64,000 nt of DNA from Streptomyces sp. CMB-StM0423 (GCF_002847285.1 NZ_CP025407.1:3288501-3352500), one strand, 5' to 3'; shown: positions 1 to 10,070, counted from the first letter of the stretch. The notes: generated by a model not told the origin, from the letters alone. A program made the numbers and translations.

Positions 1-826
1 GGGCTGCCCACCAAGACCGAGCAGGCGGACCTGCTCCAGGCGATGTACGGGCGCAACGGCGAGGCGCCGGTGCCGATCGTCGCGCCGGCCACGCCGTCGG
101 ACTGCTTCACGGCGGCCCTGGACGCGGCCCGTATCGCGCTGACGTACCGCACGCCGGTGATGCTGCTCTCCGACGGCTACCTCGCCAACGGCTCCGAGCC
201 CTGGCGGATCCCGGAGGTCGACGACCTGCCGGACCTGCGGGTGCAGTTCGCCAGCAAGACGAACCACACCATGGCCGACGGCACCGAGGTCTTCTGGCCG
301 TACAAGCGCGACCCGCAGACCCTCGCCCGCCCGTGGGCGATCCCCGGCACGCCGGGCCTGGAGCACCGCATCGGCGGCATCGAGAAGGAGGACGGCTCGG
401 GCAACATCTCGTACTCGCCGTCCAACCACGACCTGATGGTGCGCACCCGCCAGGCGAAGGTCGACGGCATCGAGGTGCCCGACATCGAGGTCGACGACCC
501 GGAAGGACCCTCGGGAGAACGAGCGCGCACGCTGGTGCTGGGCTGGGGCTCGACGTACGGGCCCATCACCGCGGCCGTACGCCGCGTGCGCCGCGCCGGC
601 GACCACATCGCGCAGGCCCATCTGCGCTACCTCAACCCGTTCCCGGGCAACCTCGGCGAGGTGCTGGCCGCGTACGACAAGGTCGTCGTCCCCGAGATGA
701 ACCTCGGCCAGCTCGCGACCCTGGTCCGCGCCAAGTACCTCGTGGACGCCTTCTCCTACAACCAGGTCAACGGCATGCCGTTCAAGGCCGAGCAGCTCGC
801 CACCGCTCTCAAGGAGGCCATCGACA

Positions 827-834
<8 letters not shown>
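1..834 (+). CDS. korA: 2-oxoglutarate:ferredoxin oxidoreductase, alpha subunit (partial, 5' end outside window)
   Basis: The frame is open from base 1, so only the last 277 residues are present. The content fits the end of the alpha subunit of a 2-oxoacid:ferredoxin oxidoreductase, which with KorB decarboxylates 2-oxoglutarate to succinyl-CoA and reduces ferredoxin. The pyrimidine-binding region and the C-terminal transketolase-like domain (around LGWGSTYGPI and YLNPFPGNLGEVL) are recognisable. The stop overlaps the korB start (ATG at 827), so the two subunits are translationally coupled. No in-frame start inside the window is a likely true start. Confidence 0.9.
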
Positions 835-1903
<1,069 letters not shown>

Positions 1904-1965
1904 GCCGGCTGCCGGCCGCGGGCTGACGGTCCAACGACCGCCGGTCCCGCGCAGATACGACCCGG

Positions 1966-1994
1966 GCCCGGGCCTGAGCAGATCAGGCCCGGGC
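1966..1994. terminator. Bidirectional hairpin between korB and the HxlR gene
   Basis: Perfect 12-bp stem (GCCCGGGCCTGA at 1966-1977, TCAGGCCCGGGC at 1983-1994) with a 5-base loop. It sits between two convergent genes, and its right arm contains the HxlR stop codon. Confidence 0.8.
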
Positions 1995-2378
1995 TTCGTC
2001 GTACCCCTCCCGCGCCGCGGTCACCGCGGGCACGCTGTCGTTCGCCCAGATCGCCAGCGGCCGTACCCGCAGGGCCGCCTGCTCGCCGAGCGGGGTCAGC
2101 GAGTACTCCACGTGCGGCGGGATGACGGGCTTCGCCTCGCGCAGCACGAGGCCGTCGCGCTCCAGCGTCTGCAGGGTCTGGGCGAGCATCTTCTCGCTCA
2201 CCCCGCCGATCCGCCGCCGCAGCGCGCTGAACCGCATCGTGCCCTCCAGCAGCGCGAGCAGCACCAGCACGCCCCAGCGGCTGACGACGTGCTCCATGAT
2301 GTTCCGGGCGGGGCAGTCGGCCGTGATCATGTCCGGAAAATCCCGCAGCCGGGGCGCTGCCTCTCCCTCTGCCTGCAT
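1983..2378 (-). CDS. HxlR-family winged-helix transcriptional regulator
   Basis: A 131-residue one-domain regulator. The N-terminal DCPARNIMEHV cysteine region and the winged helix (FSALRRRIGGVSEKMLAQTL, then LERDGLV) are typical of HxlR/YodB/QorR proteins, several of which sense thiol-reactive or electrophilic compounds through the N-terminal Cys. The ATG at 2378 is chosen because GGAGG lies 5 bases upstream. The in-frame GTG at 2390 would sit upstream of that ribosome site. It is divergent from an NAD(P)-binding oxidoreductase, the usual target for this family, and inverted repeats in the 75-bp gap are candidate operators. Confidence 0.88.
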   Translation of the reverse strand: MQAEGEAAPRLRDFPDMITADCPARNIMEHVVSRWGVLVLLALLEGTMRFSALRRRIGGVSEKMLAQTLQTLERDGLVLREAKPVIPPHVEYSLTPLGEQAALRVRPLAIWANDSVPAVTAAREGYDEARA

Positions 2379-2393
2379 GCTTACCTCCACAGC

Positions 2394-2431
2394 AGTACCT
2401 TACGTGAAAGTGGGTACTTTATCTTCGTAAG
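2394..2431. promoter_or_regulatory. Nested inverted repeats between divergent HxlR and oxidoreductase genes
   Basis: Two inverted repeats interlock. AGTACC (2394-2399) pairs with GGTACT (2413-2418), and CTTACG (2399-2404) pairs with CGTAAG (2426-2431). HxlR-type dimers bind such GTAC/GTAAG dyads in the shared promoter region. The operator role is inferred. Confidence 0.5.
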
Positions 2432-2453
2432 TATGCCGCCTACGGTGGCTGAC

Positions 2454-3344
2454 ATGAAGATCACCGTCACCGGAGCCACCGGGCACCTCGGCCGCCACGT
2501 CATCGCCGCACTGCTGGAGCAGGTGCCCGCGGAGCGGGTGGCCGCCGTCGTACGCAGCAGGGAGAAGGCCGCGGACCTCGCCGCGCGCGGGGTGGAGGTG
2601 CGGGTCGCCGACTACGACGAGCCGGCCACGCTGGCGGACGCCTTCCGCGCGGGCGAGCGGGTGCTGTTCGTCTCGGGCAACGCGGTCGGGCGGCGGGTGC
2701 CGCAGCACCGGGCCGTGGTCGACGCCGCCGCGGCGGCGCGGGTGGGGCTGCTCGCGTACACCGGCATCCTGGGCGGGCCGAAGGCGGACTTCCTGCTGGC
2801 GGACGAGCACAAGGCGACCGAACAGCTCGTCCTCGACTCCGGCGTGCCGTACGCCTTCCTGCGCAACGGCTGGTACCACGAGGTCCACACCGACCAGCTC
2901 GCCGCCGTCCTCGGCCACGGCGCCGTCCTCGGCAGCGCGGGCGCCGGCCGGATCGCCGCCGCCTCCCGCGCCGACTACGCCGCCGCGGCCGCCGCGGTGC
3001 TGACCGGCGAGGGGCACGAGGGCCGGGCGTACGAGCTGAGCGGCGACACGGCGTGGAGCCTGCCGGAGTACGCGGCGGAGGTCGCCCGGCAGTCCGGCGC
3101 CCAGGTCGGCTACCGCGACCTGCCGCCCGCCGAGCACCGCCGGGTCCTGCTCGGCGCCGGGCTGCCGGAGGCGATGGCCGACGTGCTCGTCGACGTCGAC
3201 GCGGCGGTCTCCCGCGGGCTGCTGGCCGGCACGTCCGGCGAGCTGTCCCGGCTCATCGGCCGGCCGACGACGCCGCTGGCGGAAGCGGTCGCGGCGGGTC
3301 TCGCCGCGGCGCCCGCGGAGGGCCCGGCGACGCGGCAGCCGTAA
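2454..3344 (+). CDS. NAD(P)H-binding SDR-family oxidoreductase (QOR2/NmrA-like)
   Basis: A 296-residue atypical short-chain dehydrogenase. The N-terminus has a Rossmann motif, TGATGHLGRHVIAALL, with a GxxGxxG-like loop. A second-strand pattern VRSREKAADLAARGVEVRVADYD is typical of QorB/NmrA NAD(P)-binding proteins that act on quinones or as redox sensors. ATG 2454 is chosen because it is preceded by a weak GGTGG and begins directly at the beta-strand. ATG 2433 is an alternative adding seven residues. The divergent HxlR neighbour suggests induction by quinone or electrophile stress. Confidence 0.85.
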   Translation: MKITVTGATGHLGRHVIAALLEQVPAERVAAVVRSREKAADLAARGVEVRVADYDEPATLADAFRAGERVLFVSGNAVGRRVPQHRAVVDAAAAARVGLLAYTGILGGPKADFLLADEHKATEQLVLDSGVPYAFLRNGWYHEVHTDQLAAVLGHGAVLGSAGAGRIAAASRADYAAAAAAVLTGEGHEGRAYELSGDTAWSLPEYAAEVARQSGAQVGYRDLPPAEHRRVLLGAGLPEAMADVLVDVDAAVSRGLLAGTSGELSRLIGRPTTPLAEAVAAGLAAAPAEGPATRQP

Positions 3345-3440
3345 GGACCCAAATGCTGATACGGATATGACAACGGGCTCTCGCGCCCGCTACCGTCGGC
3401 ACGGCGCACGCCGTGCGGGCAGCGGAACGGGAGGGCGGCC

Positions 3441-4466
3441 GTGGGGTCATCAGGTGAAGCACCGGCGCGTGCGGCGAGCGAGGCCCGGCTCGGGCTCCTC
3501 TACGGCTTCGCCGCGTACGGGAGTTGGGGCGTCATCCCGCTCTTCTGGCCCCTGCTGGAACCCGCGAGCCCCGCGGAGATCCTGGCCAACCGGATGGTGT
3601 GGTCGCTGGTCGCCTGCATCCTGCTCCTGCTGGTGCTGCGCCGCTGGTCCTGGATCCGGCCGCTGCTGCGCGAACCGCGGCGGCTGGCGCTGGTCGCGGG
3701 GGCGGCGGCGACGATCACCGTCAACTGGTTCGTCTACATCTGGGCCGTCAACTCGGGCCACGTCGTCGAGGCGGCCCTCGGCTACTTCATCAACCCCCTC
3801 GTGAGCATCGCCTTCGGCGTGCTGCTGCTGCGGGAGCGGCTGCGCGGGCTGCAGTGGATCGCGGTCGGGGTGGGGGTGGCGGCGGTGGTCGTGCTGACGG
3901 TGGGCTACGGGCGGCTGCCGTGGATCGCGCTGGTGCTGGCCTTCTCGTTCGGGACGTACGGGCTGATCAAGAAGCGGATCGGGCTGGAGGGCATCGAGTC
4001 CTTCGCGGCCGAGACGGCGGTGCAGTTCCTGCCGGCGCTGGTGTTCATGGTGGTCCTGGGCGCCCGCGGCGACTCGACCTTCCACACGGAGGGCGTCGGC
4101 CACGCGCTGCTGCTCGCGAGCTGCGGTGTGATCACGGCGTTCCCCCTGATCTGCTTCGGCGCGGCGGCGGTCCGGCTGCCGCTGTCGACGATCGGCCTGA
4201 TGCAGTACCTGGCGCCGACGCTGCAGTTCGTGCTGGGAGTCCTGTACTTCGGCGAGTCGATGCCGGCGGAGCGCTGGGCGGGCTTCCTGCTGATCTGGCT
4301 GGCGCTTGCCCTGCTCACGTACGACGCGCTGCGCACGGCGCGCCGCGGCCGGCTGGAACTGCGCCGGGCGGAGGCGAGGGCGGCTGCCGCCGGGGAGCCG
4401 GGCGGCGGGGCGAAGGCGGCCGCGACCGGCGTGCCGGAGGCGGCGAACCCGGGCCGGCCCGCCTGA
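3441..4466 (+). CDS. rarD: RarD-like EamA-family permease
   Basis: A 341-residue integral membrane protein with about ten predicted helices and two EamA repeats. The opening LLYGFAAYGSWGVIPLFWPL and the NWFVYIWAVNSGHVVEAALG segment are characteristic of RarD proteins. The substrate is not known for the family; some members are linked to chloramphenicol sensitivity. The GTG start follows GGGAGGG at suitable spacing. The C-terminus is an Ala/Gly-rich cytoplasmic tail of about 45 residues. Confidence 0.88.
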   Translation: MGSSGEAPARAASEARLGLLYGFAAYGSWGVIPLFWPLLEPASPAEILANRMVWSLVACILLLLVLRRWSWIRPLLREPRRLALVAGAAATITVNWFVYIWAVNSGHVVEAALGYFINPLVSIAFGVLLLRERLRGLQWIAVGVGVAAVVVLTVGYGRLPWIALVLAFSFGTYGLIKKRIGLEGIESFAAETAVQFLPALVFMVVLGARGDSTFHTEGVGHALLLASCGVITAFPLICFGAAAVRLPLSTIGLMQYLAPTLQFVLGVLYFGESMPAERWAGFLLIWLALALLTYDALRTARRGRLELRRAEARAAAAGEPGGGAKAAATGVPEAANPGRPA

Positions 4467-4538
4467 GGCACCGGCTCGCGGGCGGCGGGCGTAACGGCGG
4501 CGGGGCGCCGGGCGGAAGGGCGCACGTAGGGTGCGGGG

Positions 4539-5048
4539 ATGGGGCGTGAGCGGGTGGACAAGCCGGAGTTGCGGGCGCAGGTGGTGATCGCGGGGGTCAT
4601 GGGTGCCCTCGCGGGGGCCGCGCTCACCGGGGGGCGGGGAGTCCGTACGGCGGTCACCGGGGCCGCTGCCGGGGCGGTCGGCCTCGGGGTGGCCGAGGCG
4701 GTCGCCCGGGTACGGCAGCGGCCGGGCGGGATCCCGGCGCTGTGGCAGCGCATCGCCGCGAGCGGCGCCCTGGCGGCCGGCGCGGGCTGGGCGGGCGCCC
4801 GGCCGACGGGCGCGGGTCCGGTGGCGGTGGGCACAGTGGCGGGTGCGGCGGCGGGCGCGCTGGGCATACGGCCGCACAAGGTCGCCCTGGGCCCGGTGGT
4901 GGGCGCGGCGGCCCTCGGCGTGCACGGCTTCGCCGAGCGGCTCGACGTCCATGCCGGCGGCGACGGCCGGCTCCGCGCCGAACACGCCTTCTCCGTCTTC
5001 GGCATCCCGTTCCTCGTCCTGCACTACCGAAGGGAACGCAAGGCATGA
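4539..5048 (+). CDS. Hypothetical Ala/Gly-rich membrane protein
   Basis: A 169-residue protein not assigned to a family. It has several short hydrophobic Ala/Gly/Val segments (roughly residues 14-30, 37-55, 75-95, 100-115) that could be membrane helices, then a charged C-terminus ending [12 protein letters not shown]. Its stop overlaps the start of the following phosphotransferase by 4 bp (ATGA), so the two are translationally coupled. Confidence 0.6.
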   Translation: MGRERVDKPELRAQVVIAGVMGALAGAALTGGRGVRTAVTGAAAGAVGLGVAEAVARVRQRPGGIPALWQRIAASGALAAGAGWAGARPTGAGPVAVGTVAGAAAGALGIRPHKVALGPVVGAAALGVHGFAERLDVHAGGDGRLRAEHAFSVFGIPFLVLHYRRERKA

Positions 5049-5827
5049 CGCCCGACGACTGGACCCCCGTCACCACCGGCGAGTCCGGTGCCGCCGTCTT
5101 CCGCAGCGCGGACGGCACCCGCTACGCCAAGCACGTACCCGCGACGGATCCCGCCGGCGCCGCCGCACTCGCCGACGAGCGCGACCGCGTCGCCTGGCTG
5201 GCCGGCCAGGGCGTGCCGGGACCCCGCGTCCTCGACTGGCACTCCGACGGCACCGGCGCCCGCCTGGTCACCGCCGCCGTCCCCGGCGTCCCGGCCGACC
5301 GGTTGCCGCCCGAGGACCTGCGGGCCTGCTGGAGCCGGATCGCGGAGGCCGTACGCACCCTCCACGCGCTCCCCGCCGCCGGCTGCCCGTACCGCAGGGA
5401 CCTGGACGACGTGATCGCCACCGCCCGCGATGTCGTCGCCCGCGGCGCCGTCCAGCCCGACTTCCTGCCAGAAGAGCAACAGCAGACCCCGCCCGCGGAG
5501 TTGCTGGCCCGCCTCGAACCCCAGCTTCCCCGGCGCCGGAAGCAGGCCGCCGACGACACCGTCGTCTGCCACGGCGACCTCACCCTGCCGAACATCGTCC
5601 TCGACCCCGGGACCCTGGACGTGTCGGGCTTCGTCGACCTCGGCCGCCTCGGACTCGCCGACCGCCACAGCGACCTGGCCCTGCTCCTGGCCAACTCCCG
5701 CGAAACCTGGCCTGACGAGGCCGGGGCCCGCGTCCAGGACACCGCCTTCGCCGAGCACTACGGCACGGTCCCCGACCCCGACCGCCTCCGCTTCTACCTC
5801 CACCTCGACCCCCTCACCTGGGGCTGA
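5045..5827 (+). CDS. Aminoglycoside 3'-phosphotransferase family protein
   Basis: A 260-residue protein with the APH fold. [15 protein letters not shown] holds the catalytic Asp and the Asn for Mg2+, and [20 protein letters not shown] is the family's DxD/DFG-like segment. LLANSRETW is also typical of APH(3')-type kinases. It would phosphorylate an aminoglycoside or similar hydroxylated substrate using ATP. It starts at the ATGA overlap with the preceding gene. Actinobacterial chromosomes carry many such kinases, and I see no proof that this one confers resistance. Confidence 0.82.
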   Translation: MTPDDWTPVTTGESGAAVFRSADGTRYAKHVPATDPAGAAALADERDRVAWLAGQGVPGPRVLDWHSDGTGARLVTAAVPGVPADRLPPEDLRACWSRIAEAVRTLHALPAAGCPYRRDLDDVIATARDVVARGAVQPDFLPEEQQQTPPAELLARLEPQLPRRRKQAADDTVVCHGDLTLPNIVLDPGTLDVSGFVDLGRLGLADRHSDLALLLANSRETWPDEAGARVQDTAFAEHYGTVPDPDRLRFYLHLDPLTWG

Positions 5828-5831
5828 GGCG

Positions 5832-6296
5832 TCAGGCCGGCGCGCCCGCCCGGATCAGCCGGACGTGCGCCTCCTGGAGTCCCTCCGGGAGTGCGTCCGG
5901 GCTGAACCAGTCCGCCGCCAGGATCTCGAAGCCGTCGAGCTTCAGGGTGCCGCCCACGTGCAGCGCCTCGTACGCGATCTCCGTGCGCAGCCGGTAGCCG
6001 CTGGTCACCTGGACCAGCCGGCCGGGCACGACGTCGAGGCCGGTCTCCTCCCGGACCTCGCGCACGACGGTCTGCGGGAACTCCTCGCCCTTGACCGCGA
6101 AGCCGGTCGGCAGGCCCCAGGGCCGGGAGTCGGGCCACATGCGGTGCTTGAGCAGCAGCACCTGGCCCTGTTCGTTCCGCACCACACCCGTCACACCGAT
6201 CATGAACTTGGCCTGGGTGAACCACAGGATCCGCCACTGCAGGGGACCGCGCAGGAGCTTCCAGGCCCGGGCGACGACACGCTTCATGTGCCGCAT
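5832..6296 (-). CDS. Nudix hydrolase
   Basis: A 154-residue protein with a complete Nudix box: G-x5-E-x7-REVREETGL, within GFAVKGEEFPQTVV and the following residues. The acidic residues bind Mg2+ and catalyse hydrolysis of a nucleoside diphosphate linked to another moiety. The substrate is unknown. The basic N-terminus (MKRVVARAWKLLRG) has no clear signal. It lies 4 bp from the convergent phosphotransferase and in line with the CGNR gene upstream (5-bp gap). Confidence 0.88.
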   Translation of the reverse strand: MRHMKRVVARAWKLLRGPLQWRILWFTQAKFMIGVTGVVRNEQGQVLLLKHRMWPDSRPWGLPTGFAVKGEEFPQTVVREVREETGLDVVPGRLVQVTSGYRLRTEIAYEALHVGGTLKLDGFEILAADWFSPDALPEGLQEAHVRLIRAGAPA

Positions 6297-6300
6297 CTTG

Positions 6301-6918
6301 TCAGGAGTGGTCCGCTTCGCGCCGGGCTCTGAGGGTGCGGACCTTGTGGCGGTTGCCGCAGCGCTCCATGGAGCACCAGCGGCGGCGGCCCGGGCGGGAG
6401 GTGTCGGCGAAGAGGAGGTAGCAGCGCTCGCCCGCGCACTCGCGGATGCGGTACGCGTACGGGCCGGAGAAGAGGTCCACCGCGTCGCGGGCGACCGTCG
6501 CCAGGAGCCGGGCCGTCGTCGCAGGTCCCGGGGCCCAGGACGGGGTGCCGTCGGGGGTGAGGCGGGGGGCCAGCGGGGGTTCGGCCGCGGCGGCGTTGAG
6601 GACGGCGAGGTCCGCGGCGGGGAGGGGTTCGGCGTGGGCGCGGGCCTGGGTGAGGCGGAACAGGGCGTCGCGCAGGTGGCGTACGGCCGGTACGTCGTCG
6701 TCGGTGACCGCCAGTTCCGGCACCGGGCGCAGCCTGCTCGCCGCCGCCCACGCCGCGACGTCCGCGGGGGTGTGCAGCACCTCGTACCGCGCGAAGGGCC
6801 CCGGGCCGCCGGTCGTCAGCAACTCCAGGCTCAGCGCGCCCGGATCGAAGCGGAAGACCTGGCCGTCCGGGGGTCGCATCTCGACGCCCGGGGCGTGGGC
6901 GCTTGCCTCGTCCACCAT
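6301..6918 (-). CDS. CGNR zinc-finger / ABATE-domain putative transcription factor
   Basis: A 205-residue protein. The N-terminal two thirds is an ABATE-type (stress-induced regulator) domain. The C-terminus has a treble-clef zinc finger: ECAGERC then WCSMERCGNRHKVR, giving four cysteines and the CGNR signature. Proteins of this type are thought to bind DNA. The start is only 20 bp from the divergent VOC start, so its mRNA is probably leaderless. Confidence 0.88.
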   Translation of the reverse strand: MVDEASAHAPGVEMRPPDGQVFRFDPGALSLELLTTGGPGPFARYEVLHTPADVAAWAAASRLRPVPELAVTDDDVPAVRHLRDALFRLTQARAHAEPLPAADLAVLNAAAAEPPLAPRLTPDGTPSWAPGPATTARLLATVARDAVDLFSGPYAYRIRECAGERCYLLFADTSRPGRRRWCSMERCGNRHKVRTLRARREADHS

Positions 6919-6938
6919 GTAACCAGTATAACCGGTAC
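6919..6938. promoter_or_regulatory. Overlapping divergent leaderless promoters
   Basis: Only 20 bp separate two divergent ATGs. On the minus strand TATACT (6930-6925) lies 6 bases before the ATG at 6918. On the plus strand TATAAC (6927-6932) lies 6 bases before the ATG at 6939. Both spacings place transcription start on the A of ATG, and neither gene has room for a ribosome site. The interval is nearly palindromic (CCATGTAACC facing GGTACATGG). Confidence 0.6.
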
Positions 6939-7394
6939 ATGGTTCCCACGCACTGGAAGCTCGTTATCGACGCCACCGACCCGCACGCCCAGGCCGACTT
7001 CTGGGCCGCCGCCCTCGGCTACGAGGTGGAGGACAACAGCCCGCTCATCGAGCAACTCCTCACCGCGGGCGCCGTCCCCGAGGACGTGCTCACCCGCCAC
7101 CGCGACCGCCGCGCCTGGCGCACCGCCGCCGCCGTCCGGCACCCCGACGACCCGTACGACCCCACCTCCGGCACCGGGCTCGGCCGCCGGCTGCTCTTCA
7201 ACCAGGTCCCCGAGCCCAAGCCCGCCCACAAGAACCGCCTGCACCTCGACCTCCACCCCGAGTCCGGGCGGCGCGAGGAGGAGACGACCCGGCTCGCGGA
7301 GCTGGGGGCCGCCGTCGTCCGGCACGTGAAGGAGCAGGGCGGCGAGTGGACCGTCATGACGGACCCGGAGGGGAACGAGTTCTGTGTGCACTGA
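6939..7394 (+). CDS. VOC (glyoxalase/bleomycin-resistance fold) family protein
   Basis: A 151-residue protein with the paired beta-alpha-beta-beta-beta modules of the vicinal-oxygen-chelate fold. KLVIDATDPHAQADFWAAAL is the first module start, KNRLHLDL and VMTDPEGNEFCVH supply the usual second-half metal-ligand region. The function is unknown. It is divergent from the CGNR regulator and probably leaderless. Confidence 0.82.
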   Translation: MVPTHWKLVIDATDPHAQADFWAAALGYEVEDNSPLIEQLLTAGAVPEDVLTRHRDRRAWRTAAAVRHPDDPYDPTSGTGLGRRLLFNQVPEPKPAHKNRLHLDLHPESGRREEETTRLAELGAAVVRHVKEQGGEWTVMTDPEGNEFCVH

Positions 7395-7410
7395 CATGGG
7401 CGCACGCGAA

Positions 7411-7443
7411 GGCCGCCGCGTGCCGGGGAGGCGCGCGGCGGCC
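7411..7443. terminator. Hairpin between VOC and LolA-like genes
   Basis: Perfect 10-bp stem (GGCCGCCGCG at 7411-7420, CGCGGCGGCC at 7434-7443) with a 13-base loop between convergent genes. Confidence 0.7.
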
Positions 7444-7463
7444 CTTGCGGTGCGGTACTGCGG

Positions 7464-8663
7464 TCAGCCCGCGGCGGCCTCCAGGGCCTCCGGGGTGACG
7501 GCGCCGACGTAGACCTTGTCGTCCGTGATCAGCACGTTGACCAGCCGGCTCTCGAAGACCCGGCCCGCGTCCGTCTTGTCGGTGAAGAAGTCGAGGGCGG
7601 CCCCGACCCCGTCCTCGCTCAGCGTGCCGCCGGGCAGCGAGATCTCGGCGATCGAGCCCCAGCCCTCGCCGTGGACCTTCACGTCCTCCAGGCCGCCGGA
7701 CTTGCCGCCCTTGGCCCAGTCCCCGCCGGCCCAGTCGCCGCCGAAGCCGCCGAAGCCCTTGCCGAAGTCACCGCCGTGGCCCTCGCCGAAGCCCTCGCCC
7801 GGGTCCTGCTCCGTCACCTCGGCGCCCGCGGGCGGCGCGAACAGGTCCGCGTCCGGCTTGTTGAAGTCGACCTTCGTGAAGCCGGCGTCCAGGACCGCCT
7901 TGCCGTCGTCCGCGGTCAGCGCCACCCGCAGCGGCACGCCGTTGTCGGCGTCCACCGCGATCGTGACGTCCCGGACCGTCGACTCGTCCTGCTTCGGCGT
8001 CAGCCGCAGCTCGTACGCGTCCTGCCCGGCCACCTGCGCCGTGCCGGCGACGTCCACGTCCGTGGTCTCGTCCGCGGCCTTCAGCAGCCGCTCCGCCAGC
8101 TCCTGCGGGGTGGCGTCCTTCAGGTCCTTCGGCAGACCCAGGTCATGCTCCCCGGCGTTTTTCTTCCCCGCGTCCTTCGGCAGCGTGGAGTGGGACACCT
8201 CGTCCGAGGCGCCGCCGAACGTCCACACGTCCTTGCCGTTGCGCACCACGGTCCGGTCGCCGTCCGAACCCTTGAGCGTGACCCGCTGCTTCTCCGGGCC
8301 GTCGGCCGCGACCTGCAGCTTGGTGTCGCCGGCGAGCAGCCGCGAGAGGTCCGCGCCTTCGCCACCGCCGCCGCCGAACGGTATGGAGGGCAGGCCCAGG
8401 TCGGTGCTGACCTGCACCGTGCCGTCGACCGACTCGACCTCCGACGCCAGTGCCTTGGCGATCAGTTCCTCGGCCGTCACGTCGTCCTTGCTCGGTCCTT
8501 CGTCCTGCGCGAGCGCGGGCACCAGGCCGATGGTGGCGGCGGCAAGCCCCGCGATACCCAGGGGCACCCCGTACCGCACCGCCTTTCTGCGCCGGGCCGC
8601 GGCGAGGTCCGCGGCGCGGTCCTCTGCCTCGTCGGCGGGTCGCTCCGGTGGGATCAGTGCCAT
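7464..8663 (-). CDS. LolA/RseB-like exported protein (DUF2092 type)
   Basis: A 399-residue protein. A hydrophobic segment (about residues 33-52, GVPLGIAGLAAATIGLVPAL) after a charged N-terminus anchors or exports it. The rest has the repeating beta-strand pattern of outer-membrane lipoprotein carrier (LolA) and MucB/RseB folds. A Gly/Lys-rich loop (about residues 290-320) interrupts the domain. In Gram-positive actinomycetes these proteins are believed to handle lipids or sense envelope state outside the membrane; the exact role is unknown. GGAGG lies just before the ATG. It is upstream of and co-oriented with the polyprenyl synthase gene. Confidence 0.78.
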   Translation of the reverse strand: MALIPPERPADEAEDRAADLAAARRRKAVRYGVPLGIAGLAAATIGLVPALAQDEGPSKDDVTAEELIAKALASEVESVDGTVQVSTDLGLPSIPFGGGGGEGADLSRLLAGDTKLQVAADGPEKQRVTLKGSDGDRTVVRNGKDVWTFGGASDEVSHSTLPKDAGKKNAGEHDLGLPKDLKDATPQELAERLLKAADETTDVDVAGTAQVAGQDAYELRLTPKQDESTVRDVTIAVDADNGVPLRVALTADDGKAVLDAGFTKVDFNKPDADLFAPPAGAEVTEQDPGEGFGEGHGGDFGKGFGGFGGDWAGGDWAKGGKSGGLEDVKVHGEGWGSIAEISLPGGTLSEDGVGAALDFFTDKTDAGRVFESRLVNVLITDDKVYVGAVTPEALEAAAG

Positions 8664-8870
8664 GGGAAGTACCTCCGTCTCCGCGATGGTCCGCGGAAAG
8701 TCATTCGCTGCGTCACGGCTTCCCCTCCATCACAACAAACCGGACGGCCCGTGGCGTCAGCCCCTGGGTGCAGCTTCGATTACTCCTGTCGTATGACGGC
8801 ATCCGCCCCGGGAGGGGGATCACCCTGACCTTTCTACGGGTCATCCGCCCCGGGACCGCGGCCGGAACCG

Positions 8871-9881
8871 CTACCCCGCCCGGTCCACCACCGCGTCGCA
8901 CAGCCCCTCCAGGGCCGTCCGCGCGGGGCACGCGGGCAGCGCCGTCAGGATCGCCCGCGCCTCCGCCGCGTACCGCACGGTGTCCCGCCTGGCCTGCTCC
9001 ACCGCGGGGTGGACCCGCAGCCTGGCCAGGGCCTCCGCGTGCCGCGAGTCGTCCGTCAGGTCGTCGGCGAGCAGCGCCGCCAGCTCCAGGTCCGCCGGCT
9101 CGCGGTGGCGCTGGGCGGCGGCGCGCAGGTGCAGCACCGGCAGCGTCGCGACGCCCTCGCGCAGGTCGGTGCCCGGGGTCTTCCCCGACTCGGTGCCGTC
9201 GCTGGTGATGTCGAGCAGGTCGTCCGCGAGCTGGAAGGCGATGCCGATGCGCTCGCCGTACTGCGTCAGCACCTCCACCACCGACTCGTCCGCGCCCGCC
9301 GTCAGCGCGCCGAAGCGGCCGGAGACGGCGATGAGCGAGCCGGTCTTGCCGGCGAGCACGTCCAGGTAGTGGTCGACCGGGTCGCGGCCCTCGGTCGGCC
9401 CCGCGGTCTCCAGGATCTGCCCGGTGACCAGCCGCTCGAACGCCTGGGCCTGGATACGGACCATCTCGGGGCCCAGGTCGGCGAGTAGCCGCGAGGCGCG
9501 CGCGAAGAGGAAATCGCCGGTGAGGACGGCGACGGAGTTGGCCCAGCGGCTGTTGGCGCTGGGGACGCCGCGGCGTACGGCGGCCTCGTCCATCACGTCG
9601 TCGTGGTAGAGCGTGGCCAGGTGCGTCAGCTCGACGACGACGCCGGAGGGCGCGACGCCCGGCGCGTGCGGATCGCCGAACTGCGCGGCGAGCATGACAA
9701 GCAGGGGGCGGAATCTCTTGCCGCCCGCGCGGACGAGATGCCGCGCGGCCTCGGTGATGAACGGCACATCGCTCTTCGTGGCCTCCAGGAGGCCCTCTTC
9801 GACGGCCGCGAGTCCGGCGTCGACATCGGCTTCCAAGGCTCGGTCCTGAACGCTGAGCCCCAAGGGCGCGACCACGGTCAC
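8871..9881 (-). CDS. Long-chain polyprenyl diphosphate synthase
   Basis: A 336-residue trans-prenyltransferase. The first Asp-rich motif is in LYHDDVMDE and the second in FQLADDLLDIT. The RAGGKRFRPLL segment is the IPP/allylic binding loop. The residues before the first motif are small or medium, consistent with a long chain such as the C35-C45 side chain of menaquinone. GTG 9881 is chosen because GGAGGAG lies about 6 bases upstream and the protein then starts MTVVAPLGLSV, as in its Streptomyces relatives. The abundance of menaquinone and complex I genes in this window suits a menaquinone side-chain role. Confidence 0.88.
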   Translation of the reverse strand: MTVVAPLGLSVQDRALEADVDAGLAAVEEGLLEATKSDVPFITEAARHLVRAGGKRFRPLLVMLAAQFGDPHAPGVAPSGVVVELTHLATLYHDDVMDEAAVRRGVPSANSRWANSVAVLTGDFLFARASRLLADLGPEMVRIQAQAFERLVTGQILETAGPTEGRDPVDHYLDVLAGKTGSLIAVSGRFGALTAGADESVVEVLTQYGERIGIAFQLADDLLDITSDGTESGKTPGTDLREGVATLPVLHLRAAAQRHREPADLELAALLADDLTDDSRHAEALARLRVHPAVEQARRDTVRYAAEARAILTALPACPARTALEGLCDAVVDRAG

Positions 9882-10070
9882 GAGGGCTCCTCCTGTCTGC
9901 AGACGTTCACGTGGAACAGATTGTCGATGTGTCGTTAGCAACCACCATGCACCACGCTCGCAGCGTATCCGGTCACGCGACGATCACGTCGGGCGGCTTC
10001 CCCTAGGCCGACCTGGGGGTCGTAACCTGAGGTCCCCAGCCCGCCGACCACGATGAGGCAGGACCCCGCG

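Noticed and set aside
3450..5024. Long antisense reading frames, such as those opposite the RarD, kinase and acyl-CoA synthetase genes
   Set aside because: They are Arg/Pro/Ala-rich shadows, a normal effect of 70+% GC, without ribosome sites or domains.
5045..5827. Calling the phosphotransferase genes (here, 35708 and 52388) antibiotic-resistance genes
   Set aside because: The fold is clear, but substrate cannot be read from motifs alone and these families are diverse in actinomycetes.
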